In this document: positions 24,615 to 33,193 of the stretch, in pieces
Layout: the number at the start of each line of letters is the position of its first letter
How positions within the stretch are numbered: the stretch's first letter is position 1
Assembly (NCBI RefSeq): GCF_000425505.1
Contig: NZ_AUDO01000015.1
Coordinates: 1 to 64,000 of the forward strand
Origin: Flavobacterium frigidarium DSM 17623
GTDB lineage: Bacteria; Bacteroidota; Bacteroidia; Flavobacteriales; Flavobacteriaceae
DNA length: 64,000 nt
Reading direction: 5' to 3'
Notes under the pieces: model-generated
Databases searched by the model: none
What the model saw: the letters and a program-made list of their open reading frames with translations, nothing else
What the model was told of the DNA's origin: nothing
Program-made: the position numbers and the translations under genes

Positions 24615-24944
24615 ATGTTATTAATAGTTACAAAATTTCTTATTCCTAGAGGGTATCGCGGACTTACCATTTTTCCGTTTGTATTTATCAGGTACAAAGA
24701 AGATCGTGAAAATGTAGTTTTGATAAATCACGAGCGCATTCATTTAAGGCAGCAACTAGAGCTGCTAATACTGCCTTTTTTTATACTTTATGGTTTGGAG
24801 TTTGTCTTTCGTTTATTCGAATATAAAAATTTCAATACCGCCTATCGCAACATCAGCTTTGAAAGAGAAGCCTATTCGAATGAAAAAAACTTGCAGTATC
24901 TTACTAATCGAAAGTTGTTTTCCTTTGCTAAATTCATTTTCTAG
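24615..24944 (+). CDS. Small membrane-associated protein with an HExxH motif
   Basis: 109 residues. The motif HERIH (in LINHERIHLRQQLELL) has the HExxH form of zinc metallopeptidases, and a later SFEREAY could give the third ligand Glu. One hydrophobic segment follows the motif (LILPFFILYGLEFVF). I have not matched it to a named family. The DNA after the stop up to 25062 shows a further open stretch in another frame with no support. The next gene starts 117 bp downstream on the same strand. Confidence 0.7.
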   Translation: MLLIVTKFLIPRGYRGLTIFPFVFIRYKEDRENVVLINHERIHLRQQLELLILPFFILYGLEFVFRLFEYKNFNTAYRNISFEREAYSNEKNLQYLTNRKLFSFAKFIF

Positions 24945-25061
24945 ACTGAGTTTGTCTTGGTTCAGGAGGTTTCTTGCTACTTTCTTTTCGAAAAAAAGAA
25001 CTAGGCAACATCTATATTATCCTCTACAAATGGCCGGGTTTTTATACATAAGTTTTTACCT

Positions 25062-25970
25062 TTGAAAAAAAACTTGAATCAGCATCTCACTTTAAATTTA
25101 CCGCATTCGATCACACTCACTGTTAAAAGGGAGGATTTGCTGCACCCCTTTGTGTCAGGGAATAAATTTAGGAAATTAAAGTACAATTTACTCGAAGCTA
25201 AAAATCAGAATAAGAGTGGGTTACTTACCTTTGGTGGTGCGTATTCTAATCATATTGCCGCTGTCGCATATGCTGCTAAAGAAGCGGGTATGAGAAGCAT
25301 TGGGGTGATAAGAGGAGATGAATTAGCAGATAAAATTTTAGAAAATCCCACATTAAAATTTGCCCAAGAATGCGGCATGCAATTCGAATTTGTTTCTAGA
25401 GAAGTGTACCGCAGTAAAAACGAAGAAGTCTACTTAGAGCAATTACAAAATCGCTTTGATGACTGTTTTATCATTCCGGAAGGTGGTACAAATGCGCTAG
25501 CAATAAAAGGCTGCGAGGAGATTTTAACTCCAGATGATGCCGCGTTTGATTATGTTTGTTGTGCGGTGGGAACAGCGGGGACAATTTCTGGAATTATTAA
25601 CAGCTCCTTGCCACATCAAAAAGTTTTAGGGTTTCCTGCTTTAAAAGGAGACTTTTTACAAGATGAAATTCGTATTTTTGTCGAAAATAAAAATTGGGAA
25701 CTACTAACTGATTATCATTTTGGTGGTTATGGGAAAGTTACGGCAGAATTAATTGTCTTTATAAATCAGTTTTTTGAAGATACTAGCGTTCTTTTAGACC
25801 CAATTTATACTGGAAAAATGTTTTTTGGCGTTATCGACTTGATTACGAACAATTATTTTCCACCGCAGTCAAAAATTTTGTTGATTCATACAGGAGGATT
25901 ACAAGGAATCCGCGGTATGAATACCTTATTGAAAAAAAAGCAATTACCTTTAATAAATGGCTATGTTTAA
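25062..25970 (+). CDS. 1-aminocyclopropane-1-carboxylate deaminase / D-cysteine desulfhydrase-like enzyme
   Basis: 302 residues, a PLP enzyme of the tryptophan synthase beta superfamily. The catalytic Lys is in HPFVSGNKFRKLKYNL; LTFGGAYSNHIAAVAYAA and VGTAGTISGI are the cofactor phosphate-binding and substrate loops. The start is a TTG at 25062, because no ATG occurs before the conserved REDLLHP segment. Family members release ammonia and a keto acid from D-cysteine or related amino acids; the exact substrate is not readable here. The end overlaps the start of the next gene by 8 bp. Confidence 0.88.
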   Translation: MKKNLNQHLTLNLPHSITLTVKREDLLHPFVSGNKFRKLKYNLLEAKNQNKSGLLTFGGAYSNHIAAVAYAAKEAGMRSIGVIRGDELADKILENPTLKFAQECGMQFEFVSREVYRSKNEEVYLEQLQNRFDDCFIIPEGGTNALAIKGCEEILTPDDAAFDYVCCAVGTAGTISGIINSSLPHQKVLGFPALKGDFLQDEIRIFVENKNWELLTDYHFGGYGKVTAELIVFINQFFEDTSVLLDPIYTGKMFFGVIDLITNNYFPPQSKILLIHTGGLQGIRGMNTLLKKKQLPLINGYV

Positions 25971-26856
25971 AAAAATATTACTTGTTTTAGTAGTGATTAC
26001 TCTTGTAAGTTGCAATGCGACAAAAACGCCCATAAAGACGTCTAAATCTACAGTTTCAACTACTAAGAAAGCAACGGTTAAAAGTAAAAGCACCAAGGTT
26101 TATAAGCCCGTTGTAAGTGCCAAAAGTAATACAACAACACGATCAAATACGAGTACTGAGGTTATTGAGTCTACTTCAAGAACTATAGTGTCTAACGATG
26201 TGATAGGAGATTACATCCTGCGTTTTAGAAATATTGCGATGAGTAATATGAAAGCATACGGCATTCCGGCCAGTATTATTTTAGCACAAGGAATCTTAGA
26301 GTCGGGTGCAGGGAGAGGCGACTTGGCACAAACTGCAAACAATCATTTTGGAATTAAATGTCATGCAGGATGGACTGGCGATAGTGTGAAACACGATGAT
26401 GATGCCAGTCAAGAATGCTTTAGAAAATACACTGCTGCAGAAGAATCGTTCAAGGATCATGCGACATTTTTAACCGGTAGAAGCAGGTATTCAGGATTGT
26501 TTACCTTAGATAAAGACGATTATAAGGCTTGGGCCAAAGGCTTAAGAAAAGCAGGTTATGCTACAGATCCCCGTTATCCAGATAAGCTAATCTCGTATAT
26601 TGAGCGCTACGATTTAGGGCAATACGATGCGATGGTTCTAGGGAATAAATACATCCCGTTAGACAATAATTCGATTATTAGAACAGTAAGTACTGCTATT
26701 GTATACAACCCAAACAATACCTATCACGAAGTTCAAAAAGGAGATACCTTATATTCGATCTCAAAAAAATACAATCTATTACTTGCTGATTTAAAGCTCA
26801 AAAATAATCTTTCTGAAAATATCATTTCGATAGGTCAGAGACTGATTGTGAATTAA
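25963..26856 (+). CDS. Glucosaminidase-domain lipoprotein with LysM
   Basis: 297 residues from ATG 25963 (MFKKILLVLVVITLVSC); the ATG at 25957 adds two residues. Lipobox LVSC is followed by a Ser/Thr/Lys-rich linker to about residue 80, then the glucosaminidase (Flg_J-like) domain with the sequence ASIILAQGILESGAGRGDLA, where the catalytic Glu is in LESG, and NNHFGIKCH. A single LysM domain ends the protein (YHEVQKGDTLYSISKKYNLL). It likely cuts peptidoglycan glycan chains from the periplasmic or outer-membrane side. It is translationally linked to the preceding gene and followed by hemL. Confidence 0.93.
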   Translation: MFKKILLVLVVITLVSCNATKTPIKTSKSTVSTTKKATVKSKSTKVYKPVVSAKSNTTTRSNTSTEVIESTSRTIVSNDVIGDYILRFRNIAMSNMKAYGIPASIILAQGILESGAGRGDLAQTANNHFGIKCHAGWTGDSVKHDDDASQECFRKYTAAEESFKDHATFLTGRSRYSGLFTLDKDDYKAWAKGLRKAGYATDPRYPDKLISYIERYDLGQYDAMVLGNKYIPLDNNSIIRTVSTAIVYNPNNTYHEVQKGDTLYSISKKYNLLLADLKLKNNLSENIISIGQRLIVN

Positions 26857-26898
26857 TACAATTCGAAAAAAGAAATTATTAAAAAAACAATAATTACA

Positions 26899-28185
26899 AT
26901 GTTATATAAAAGAAGTAGTCAGCTATTTGCTGAAGCAGAAAAAGTAATTCCTGGAGGTGTAAATTCGCCTGTAAGAGCTTTTAAAGCAGTGGGAGGAACG
27001 CCTATTTTTGTAGAACGTGCTAGCGGTGCCTATTTGTATGATGCAGATGGCAATCGCTTGATTGACTATATCAATTCATGGGGACCTATGATTTTAGGAC
27101 ATGCCTTTGAACCAGTCGTTCAGGCGGTAATCGAAAAAGCAAAGTTGGGAACCTCTTTTGGTATGCCAACAGAACTAGAGACTCAAATTGCAGCTCTTGC
27201 TGTGGAGATGGTTCCAAATATTGATAAAATACGTTTTGTAAATTCAGGTACAGAAGCTTGTATGAGTGCGGTGCGTCTAGCTCGTGGTTTTACAAAGAGA
27301 GATAAGATTATAAAATTTGCAGGATGTTACCACGGTCACTCTGACTCGTTTTTAATTCAAGCAGGAAGTGGTGCGGTAACTTTTGGTTCGCCTAACAGCC
27401 CAGGAGTTACAGAAGGAACAGCAAAAGATACGTTGCTGGCTACTTACAATGATTTAGAAAATGTAAAAAGCATAATAGCTGCAAACCAAGGCGAGATCGC
27501 TGCCATTATTGTAGAACCAGTTGCAGGAAATATGGGATGCATTCCTCCAGTAAAAGGTTTTCTTGAAGGTTTGCGTGCGCTTTGTACAGAAAACGGCATC
27601 CAATTGATCTTTGATGAGGTGATGACTGGATTTAGACTAGCGGCAGGTGGTGTTCAAGAGTTATTTAGTGTTAAAGCAGATATCGTTTGTTTTGGAAAAG
27701 TAATTGGTGGTGGTTTACCCGTAGGTGCATTTGCAGCGCGTAACGAAATCATGAATTATCTAGCACCTCTAGGGCCGATTTATCAAGCAGGTACTTTGTC
27801 TGGAAATCCATTGGCGATGGCGGCAGGTTTAGCAATGTTGCAAACATTACATAATGACAAAGCGATTTTTGAAAGACTAGAAGCAAAAACAGCCTACTTG
27901 CATGCAGGTATCGAAAAAGTATTAAAAGCGAACAATGTGGTGCATACCATAAATAGAATAGGTTCGATGATCTCTGTTCATTTTGATGAAGCTGCTGTAG
28001 TAGATTTTAAGTCAGCTGCAAAGGGAGATAACGAAACTTTTAAGAAATTCTTCCACGGTTTGTTACAAGAGGGAATTTATATTGCGCCTTCTGCTTATGA
28101 GACTTGGTTTATAACAGATGCGTTGACATATGAGGATTTAGACTTTACAATTAACGCAATTGATAAAGTGAGTAAAACCTTTTAA
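26899..28185 (+). CDS. hemL: Glutamate-1-semialdehyde 2,1-aminomutase
   Basis: 428 residues, full length. It converts glutamate-1-semialdehyde to 5-aminolevulinate, the C5-route entry to haem. The N-terminus [18 protein letters not shown], the motif [19 protein letters not shown] and the PLP Lys in [15 protein letters not shown] (about residue 268) are all canonical. Transcription stops at the hairpin at 28192. It is the last plus-strand gene of this cluster, about 43 bp after the glucosaminidase gene. Confidence 0.98.
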   Translation: MLYKRSSQLFAEAEKVIPGGVNSPVRAFKAVGGTPIFVERASGAYLYDADGNRLIDYINSWGPMILGHAFEPVVQAVIEKAKLGTSFGMPTELETQIAALAVEMVPNIDKIRFVNSGTEACMSAVRLARGFTKRDKIIKFAGCYHGHSDSFLIQAGSGAVTFGSPNSPGVTEGTAKDTLLATYNDLENVKSIIAANQGEIAAIIVEPVAGNMGCIPPVKGFLEGLRALCTENGIQLIFDEVMTGFRLAAGGVQELFSVKADIVCFGKVIGGGLPVGAFAARNEIMNYLAPLGPIYQAGTLSGNPLAMAAGLAMLQTLHNDKAIFERLEAKTAYLHAGIEKVLKANNVVHTINRIGSMISVHFDEAAVVDFKSAAKGDNETFKKFFHGLLQEGIYIAPSAYETWFITDALTYEDLDFTINAIDKVSKTF

Positions 28186-28191
28186 ACGAAA

Positions 28192-28217
28192 AAACTTCCG
28201 GCTTTCACCGGAAGTTT
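28192..28217. terminator. Bidirectional terminator after hemL
   Basis: AAACTTCCGG, loop CTTTCA, CCGGAAGTTT, with T-runs on both strands. It serves hemL and the convergent gene at 28222. Confidence 0.92.
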
Positions 28218-28221
28218 TTTT

Positions 28222-28698
28222 TTATTTCTGAGTTTTTCTTTTGTCATCCATTTTGTGAGAGGCAACTTCAGTTCCTTTTTTATGCATTCTTTTACCGCCA
28301 CGTTTGTGATGTTTGGCTTTCATAGTTTCCCATTTTGTAAACTGCTCTGCATTTAAAATTGATTTCATTTTATTTTTCATTGCAATTTGCTCGTCAAGCA
28401 TTTTAGATTTCATTGCAAAACGTTCGTCACGAGTAGGTTTTGTTTTAGCGTCTTTTTTCATTTCACGCTCTTTCATCATGGCTTCTTTTTTGGCTGTTTT
28501 TTCTGCGATGATGCTTTTCATTTGATCTTGTTGTTTTGACGTTAAATCTAACTCTAATGTCATTTTTTTCAACATCAATTCATTTTGCTGCGCTGGAGTG
28601 AATTTTTCCATTTTCTCTCTTTTTGGCATGTCCTTTTTGTCCTGAGCAAAGTTTGCTATACTAACCGCTAATAATGCAGCTATAAATAATTTTTTCAT
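28222..28698 (-). CDS. Met/Lys-rich secreted protein, Spy/CpxP-like
   Basis: 158 residues with a signal peptide (LFIAALLAVSIANFA). The mature part is helical and rich in Lys, Met and Glu with LTSKQQDQMKSIIAEKTAKK and ILNAEQFTKWETMKAKHHKR, the pattern of periplasmic chaperone-like proteins related to Spy/CpxP (LTxxQ..., LTxEQ...). The His/Lys-rich tail could bind metal. It lies next to the copper locus but is transcribed away from it. The family assignment is by resemblance only. Confidence 0.65.
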   Translation of the reverse strand: MKKLFIAALLAVSIANFAQDKKDMPKREKMEKFTPAQQNELMLKKMTLELDLTSKQQDQMKSIIAEKTAKKEAMMKEREMKKDAKTKPTRDERFAMKSKMLDEQIAMKNKMKSILNAEQFTKWETMKAKHHKRGGKRMHKKGTEVASHKMDDKRKTQK

Positions 28699-28812
28699 TT
28701 TCTTTGTTTTAAAGTTATAAGTATAAGACAGCTTTGTATCTCAAAGGTTTAATGCTTAACAAAATTTTAATAATAGCATCATTTTTATACTGCGTAATTT
28801 CATTTTGAATAT

Positions 28813-28820
28813 TATATTTG
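28813..28820 (+). promoter_or_regulatory. -7 box immediately upstream of a GTG start
   Basis: TATATTTG matches TAnnTTTG. It ends only 4 bp before the GTG at 28825, so the transcript would start at or next to the start codon (possible leaderless mRNA). Confidence 0.45.
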
Positions 28821-28824
28821 CACT

Positions 28825-29199
28825 GTGAAAAAAATTGCAGTCATCATTCTATTAGTCTTGTTTCTAAAGCCAATCTTTCCGGTTATAGACTATGCTATTA
28901 ATTACGACTACATCACCGAAGTACTTTGTATCAATAAAGCCAAACCTGAAATGCATTGTAACGGAAAGTGTCATTTAATGAAGGAGCTTGCAAAAGCAGC
29001 TGACGACGATAAACCACTTACTTCTAATAAAAAACAAAACTCAAATCAATTAGTAGATATCCTTGTCGCCGAAGTTGCCTCTTATCATTTTATTGGGTTT
29101 GATTTTAAAGCTTCAAATAACGAAACTATTGCGTACACTAATCTATATTCTCATTTAGATGGTTACACTATTTTTCATCCCCCAATTTTCCTTTCATAA
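28825..29199 (+). CDS. Small membrane-anchored Cys protein of the copper locus
   Basis: 124 residues from a GTG start. One N-terminal hydrophobic segment (IAVIILLVLFLKPIFPVIDY) is followed by a loop with three Cys and a His in EVLCINKAKPEMHCNGKCHLMKE. That HCNGKCHL motif is a plausible metal site. Further His occur near the end. Similar small proteins stand in front of MbnP/MbnH loci in Bacteroidetes. It is followed after 110 bp by the MbnP-like gene on the same strand and may be in one transcript with it. Confidence 0.65.
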   Translation: MKKIAVIILLVLFLKPIFPVIDYAINYDYITEVLCINKAKPEMHCNGKCHLMKELAKAADDDKPLTSNKKQNSNQLVDILVAEVASYHFIGFDFKASNNETIAYTNLYSHLDGYTIFHPPIFLS

Positions 29200-29309
29200 T
29201 TACATACGAGCAAATTGTTGTATTACTATGTTCTTTGGCGAAAGCCTAAAGGATCAGTAGTGATGTGACCTGTTTTAAAATATTATAGAAAGAAAATTAA
29301 ACTTAAAAG

Positions 29310-30107
29310 ATGAAAAATTTAGTATACAAAGCCGTAGCTGTTTTAGCTTTGAGCGCAACATTTACAGCATGTTCAAATGACGATGAGGTTATTGTAGGAA
29401 CAGGAAATTTAGGGTTAGAATTTGATAATTCATTCTCAGGAAACGATTTAATATTAGACACGCAAGCAAATACTACTGCTAGCAGCGAAGTCCTTAAGAT
29501 AAGTTCGATAAAATACATTGTTAGTAACATAGTTTTAACTGCCGAAGATGGTTCAATTTTCACCTACCCAAAAAGCAGTAGCTATTTTATTGTAGATGAA
29601 TCAGACGCAGCTACCCATGTACTGAATCTAAAAGACATTCCTGCGGCAAATTATACAAAAGTAACTTTTGGGATAGGAGTAGATAAAGCACAATACGAAG
29701 CAGGAGCTACTGGTCAAGGTGATTTTCTAGCCACAGCAGATGCGGCTGGAATGATGTGGGGATGGTCAGCAGGATATAAATTCTTAGCTCTTGAAGGGAC
29801 CTTTACTTCAGCCCAATACACAACTGCAGTCCCATTTAAAGTACACACTGGTCAAACGGGAACAGATTATAATTACACTACCGTTTCGCTTGATTTAAAT
29901 AGCAAAGCATTAGTGAGAGAGACGATTACGCCTCAGGTTCACATTAAAGCCGACTTATCTAAAATTTTAAACAGTACAAACGTTATCAAACTATCTGATA
30001 ACAATCCTAACGGAACCGGAGCAAACATCATGGCAGGAGCTAATCTATCGTTGATCACAGCAAATATTGCTACAATGTTTACTGTAGACCACGTACATAA
30101 CGATTAA
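29310..30107 (+). CDS. MbnP-like copper-binding lipoprotein
   Basis: 265 residues, lipobox TFTACSND. It matches the MbnP family: LEFDNSFSGNDLIL near the N-terminus, LKISSIKYIVSNIVLT, the Trp-rich region AAGMMWGWSAGYKFLALEG, the QVHIKADLSKIL segment and a His-rich end FTVDHVHND. MbnP proteins bind copper, often with a kynurenine made from Trp by the partner peroxidase. The partner-like gene lies just downstream at 30251. The protein is probably outer-membrane or surface-exposed through its lipid anchor. Confidence 0.88.
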   Translation: MKNLVYKAVAVLALSATFTACSNDDEVIVGTGNLGLEFDNSFSGNDLILDTQANTTASSEVLKISSIKYIVSNIVLTAEDGSIFTYPKSSSYFIVDESDAATHVLNLKDIPAANYTKVTFGIGVDKAQYEAGATGQGDFLATADAAGMMWGWSAGYKFLALEGTFTSAQYTTAVPFKVHTGQTGTDYNYTTVSLDLNSKALVRETITPQVHIKADLSKILNSTNVIKLSDNNPNGTGANIMAGANLSLITANIATMFTVDHVHND

Positions 30108-30117
30108 TTTCATTTTT

Positions 30118-30238
30118 AGGAGCACAAGAGTTGGTTTATCAAGCACATTAGTCCCGTCTTCCGCTGTATCTTTTTTTGAAATTAAAAAAAGGATGCCGCT
30201 GCAACCGGGGCTAGACGACACCTCTTGTGGTTCTTTTA
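30118..30238. repeat. Long imperfect palindrome between the MbnP-like and peroxidase genes
   Basis: About 120 bp. The outer arms AGGAGCACAAGAGTTG and CACCTCTTGTGGTTCT pair, and the inner arms TAGTCCCGTCTTCCGCTGTA with TTTTTTTG pair with AAAAAAAGGATGCCGCTGCA then ACCGGGGCTA. The core GCTGCAACCGGGGCTA resembles the end of the element at 13128-13275. It lies inside what looks like an operon and could act as an internal processing or attenuation site. Confidence 0.7.
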
Positions 30239-30250
30239 AAATTTACAACC

Positions 30251-31288
30251 ATGAAAATCAACTATTTTCTTTGGCTTTTAATTCCGCTATTACTAAGTTG
30301 TTCTAATGAGGGAGAAGAGTATGTAAACTTGCCTTTGGATTTTGCTGTTCCTTCAAACTTCCCTAATCTACAGTACGATATAGCTGCAAATCCACCCACA
30401 GAGAAAGGATTCGAACTTGGGAAAAAATTGTTTTACGATGGGCGGTTGGCATCAGACGGTTTAGTCTCTTGTGGGTTTTGCCACATTCAAGCCGACGCGT
30501 TCACGCATCACGGACATACAGTAAGCCATGGTGTTGATAATGCATTAGGAACGAGAAACGCTCCTTCGATTCAAAATCTAGCTTATCAGTCTATATTTAT
30601 GTATGATGGTGCTGCTAACCATTTAGACTTGCAACCCATAATTCCATTGACAAGCGAAATCGAAATGAATGGTGATTTGACTGCTATTCTTGCCATGATG
30701 AAAGCAGATAAAGAATATCAAAACTTATTTAAAGCTTCGTTTACTGATGGAGCTGTTTCTATCGAGAATATGCTCAAAGCACTTTCGCAATTTATGGTAA
30801 TGTTGACCTCGTCAAACTCTAAATTTGATCACTATAGGCGCAATGAAGCTGGTGGAGAATTGACAATAGATGAAAGCGCGGGTTATGCCTTATTTCAAAC
30901 AAAGTGTGCCTCATGTCACGCGACCGATTTGCAAACAGATGATTCTTTCAGGAATAACGGTTTGGCGATTAACCCCTTAATAAATGATGTGGGTCGCTAT
31001 CGCGTAACTGAACAAGTTCAAGATTACTACAAGTTTAAAGTGCCAAGTTTACGCAATGTAGAAAAATCAGCGCCTTATATGCACGATGGAAGATTTGGAA
31101 CCTTAGAAGCCGTTTTAGATCACTATTCATCAGGAGTCAATGCCTCACTGACATTAGATCCCATTTTACAAAAAGACGGAAAGATTGGAATTGCAATTTC
31201 TGCTAAAGAGAAACTGCAGTTAATCGCCTTCTTAAAAACACTAACCGATAATCAATATCTCACCGATAAACGATTCTCAGAATATTAA
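30251..31288 (+). CDS. Di-haem cytochrome-c peroxidase (MbnH-type partner)
   Basis: 345 residues from ATG 30251; the earlier GTG (30227) falls inside the hairpin element. Lipobox LLLSCSNE. Two CxxCH haem sites are present: CGFCH and CASCH. The bacterial cytochrome-c peroxidase fold is visible in GLVSCGFCHIQADAFTHHGH and NAPSIQNLAYQSIFMYDGAA. MbnH-type enzymes oxidise a Trp in MbnP rather than using peroxide generally. The neighbourhood with the MbnP-like gene supports that role here. The next gene starts 4 bp downstream. Confidence 0.9.
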   Translation: MKINYFLWLLIPLLLSCSNEGEEYVNLPLDFAVPSNFPNLQYDIAANPPTEKGFELGKKLFYDGRLASDGLVSCGFCHIQADAFTHHGHTVSHGVDNALGTRNAPSIQNLAYQSIFMYDGAANHLDLQPIIPLTSEIEMNGDLTAILAMMKADKEYQNLFKASFTDGAVSIENMLKALSQFMVMLTSSNSKFDHYRRNEAGGELTIDESAGYALFQTKCASCHATDLQTDDSFRNNGLAINPLINDVGRYRVTEQVQDYYKFKVPSLRNVEKSAPYMHDGRFGTLEAVLDHYSSGVNASLTLDPILQKDGKIGIAISAKEKLQLIAFLKTLTDNQYLTDKRFSEY

Positions 31289-31292
31289 AACA

Positions 31293-32264
31293 ATGAAAAA
31301 TACAATAATTATATTTTTAGTCAGCTTTTGTTCCATTCAATTTTCAATTGCGGCGCCTATTAAAGATAGTATTTCAAGCTTTACTTTTCAGAAGTTGCAG
31401 TTTGAAGCAGCCTTAGATTTCGATTGCGATGCTTGTGGGTGTTCGGCAAGTGGAGGAAGTATGGGTTTTAGTTCGATGCTAAATTCAAATTTTGTGGGAG
31501 TGAGATACTTTTATCAAAGTTATTCAAGTAAAGACGGCATATTTAACAACTCACCATGGGTTGATGAAAATTTCAATACTACGCAAGTATGGGCAAAAAT
31601 TCCAGTGACAGATAAGATTCAAGTAACTGCATTAATTCCGTATCATTTTCATAATCGCGAGCTAAGTACGGGAAGCGAAAATATAAATGGTCTGGGGGAT
31701 ATTACAGTGATGGCTACTTATTCTGTTTTCAAAACTCAGAAAGACAGTGCAGTTTTTGTGCATGATGTGCAATTAGGTGGGGGAGTGAAGCTGCCTACAG
31801 GACAATTCAAGGAAGCGAACAATGCAGGAACGGTAAATCAAAGTTTTCAATTAGGAACCGGAAGTTGGGACTACTTACTATTAACCGAATATGTTATTAA
31901 AAGAAAAAGCCTTGGTTTAAATACGATGCTTAATTATACTATTAAAACCGAAAATGATAAAAAGTACCAATTCGGGAATCAATTGAACTATGGATCCACT
32001 TTATTTTATCTTTTGGATTTCAATTCTCTTCAGTTTGTACCGCAGGTTGGAATCGCGGGGGAGGTTTATGAAACCAATAAGCAATACGGCGAAAATGTAT
32101 TGAACACTGCGGGAGACATATTGTTTAGTAAATTTGGTTTCGAATTAGGGAAAGATAGATTCTCGCTTGGCGTAAATGCCATGTTGCCAATTAATCAACA
32201 TTTATCAAATGGTAAAATAGAGGCCAATTACAGATGGAGCGTTAATTTAAATTACAGTTTGTAG
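31293..32264 (+). CDS. Outer-membrane beta-barrel protein of the copper locus
   Basis: 323 residues with a signal peptide (IFLVSFCSIQFSIAA). Near the N-terminus is a Cys-rich metal-binding-like stretch, DFDCDACGCSASGGSMGFSS. The remainder reads as amphipathic beta strands of a transporter-type barrel (VRYFYQSYSSKDG, TALIPYHFHNRELS, and the final YRWSVNLNYSL). It follows the peroxidase by 4 bp and ends at the terminator at 32281. It may transport or sense the copper handled by the neighbouring genes; this is inference from context. Confidence 0.78.
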   Translation: MKNTIIIFLVSFCSIQFSIAAPIKDSISSFTFQKLQFEAALDFDCDACGCSASGGSMGFSSMLNSNFVGVRYFYQSYSSKDGIFNNSPWVDENFNTTQVWAKIPVTDKIQVTALIPYHFHNRELSTGSENINGLGDITVMATYSVFKTQKDSAVFVHDVQLGGGVKLPTGQFKEANNAGTVNQSFQLGTGSWDYLLLTEYVIKRKSLGLNTMLNYTIKTENDKKYQFGNQLNYGSTLFYLLDFNSLQFVPQVGIAGEVYETNKQYGENVLNTAGDILFSKFGFELGKDRFSLGVNAMLPINQHLSNGKIEANYRWSVNLNYSL

Positions 32265-32280
32265 TTATAAAACTCTTGAT

Positions 32281-32324
32281 AATACAAAACCCCTAAAAGT
32301 AAATTACTTTTAGGGGTTTTGTAT
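32281..32324. terminator. Bidirectional terminator
   Basis: Perfect palindrome AATACAAAACCCCTAAAAGT and its complement around an A/T centre, with T-rich ends. It separates the copper locus from the convergent rnhB gene, whose last codon adjoins it. Confidence 0.9.
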
Positions 32325-32990
32325 TTATTGTTCTAGATCTAATTTTAATTGATCAGGTAATAACTTAAATGACAAGCGGTGGTACTTAGTGACACCGTAT
32401 TTTGCAATTGCTGCCCGATGTTCTTTAGTGGGGTAGCCTTTGTTTTTTTTCCAATTGTACATAGGGTATTCCTCGTGAATGCGATTCATGTATTCATCGC
32501 GATATGTTTTTGCTAAAATTGAGGCAGCTGCAATATTCAAATATTTTGAATCACCTTTTACTATAGCAAGATTAGGAATTGCAGTAAGTGTTTCTTTTTC
32601 TCTAGTAGTAAAAATTTTACCATTTTTATTTTCTCTCCACTTCTTTTGGATGAACGCACTATTACCATCAATGATTACATATTGAGGAGCTGGTTTTAAT
32701 TTCAAGACACATTCCTGCATTCCTTTTATAGACGCGTTTAAAATATTGATTTCGTCAATTTCATTTGGCTCAAGATGTGTCACTGAGAATGCGACTGCAT
32801 TTTCCTCAACAATGGGTCTTAATAGGTCCCGAGCTTTCTCTGAAAGTTTTTTGCTATCTGTTAAGATATTACTAACAAATCTTGTTGGCAAAATTACTGC
32901 CGCGGCAGTTACTGGACCCGCTAAACAGCCTCTACCAGCCTCGTCAGCGCCGGCCTCTAAATTATACTCAGAAAAGCTGTTTTGTAGCAT
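32325..32990 (-). CDS. rnhB: Ribonuclease HII
   Basis: 221 residues. It removes RNA from RNA-DNA hybrids, including single ribonucleotides. The metal-binding DEAGRG motif is at residues 16-21 (Asp16, Glu17), with VIIDGNSAF and [18 protein letters not shown] following, all typical of RNase HII. Length is normal. It is transcribed from a promoter with a -7 box at 33026 and converges with the copper locus. Confidence 0.97.
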   Translation of the reverse strand: MLQNSFSEYNLEAGADEAGRGCLAGPVTAAAVILPTRFVSNILTDSKKLSEKARDLLRPIVEENAVAFSVTHLEPNEIDEINILNASIKGMQECVLKLKPAPQYVIIDGNSAFIQKKWRENKNGKIFTTREKETLTAIPNLAIVKGDSKYLNIAAASILAKTYRDEYMNRIHEEYPMYNWKKNKGYPTKEHRAAIAKYGVTKYHRLSFKLLPDQLKLDLEQ

Positions 32991-33025
32991 TGTTAATTTA
33001 AGTTAAAATTAAAATTAATTTATTG

Positions 33026-33033
33026 CAAAAGTA
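33026..33033 (-). promoter_or_regulatory. Putative -7 box of rnhB
   Basis: TACTTTTG on the minus strand, 36 bp before the rnhB ATG. A TTG (minus strand) about 20 bp further upstream may be the -33 element. Confidence 0.45.
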
Positions 33034-33133
33034 CGAATTTTCACAACATATGACAATGTTTTGAAGGATAATGGCGACTATTTTGCAAAAAGCGCTAAAA
33101 ATTCGCATCAAATAGCTGAATTTTATGAATTTT

Positions 33134-33193
33134 TTGTTTCGTTTTTAAGATAATTTTAAGATGTTTGTAACAACTAATTCAAAATACAAAAAA
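33134..33193 (+). promoter_or_regulatory. Leader of susC 1, shared with susC 2
   Basis: TTTTTAAGAT, then GATGTTTGTAACAACTAATT and CAAA before the ATG. Nearly the same sequence precedes the second susC at 38530-38578 (GATGTTTGTGCCAACTAATT). In copy 1 the ATG inside GATGTTTG is in frame with susC; in copy 2 it opens a nine-codon frame ending in TAA before the susC start. Confidence 0.6.

Noticed and set aside
24945..25061. Plus-strand frame running from 24790 to 25065
   Set aside because: It overlaps the HExxH gene in another frame, and its last part has no family features or start signal of its own.
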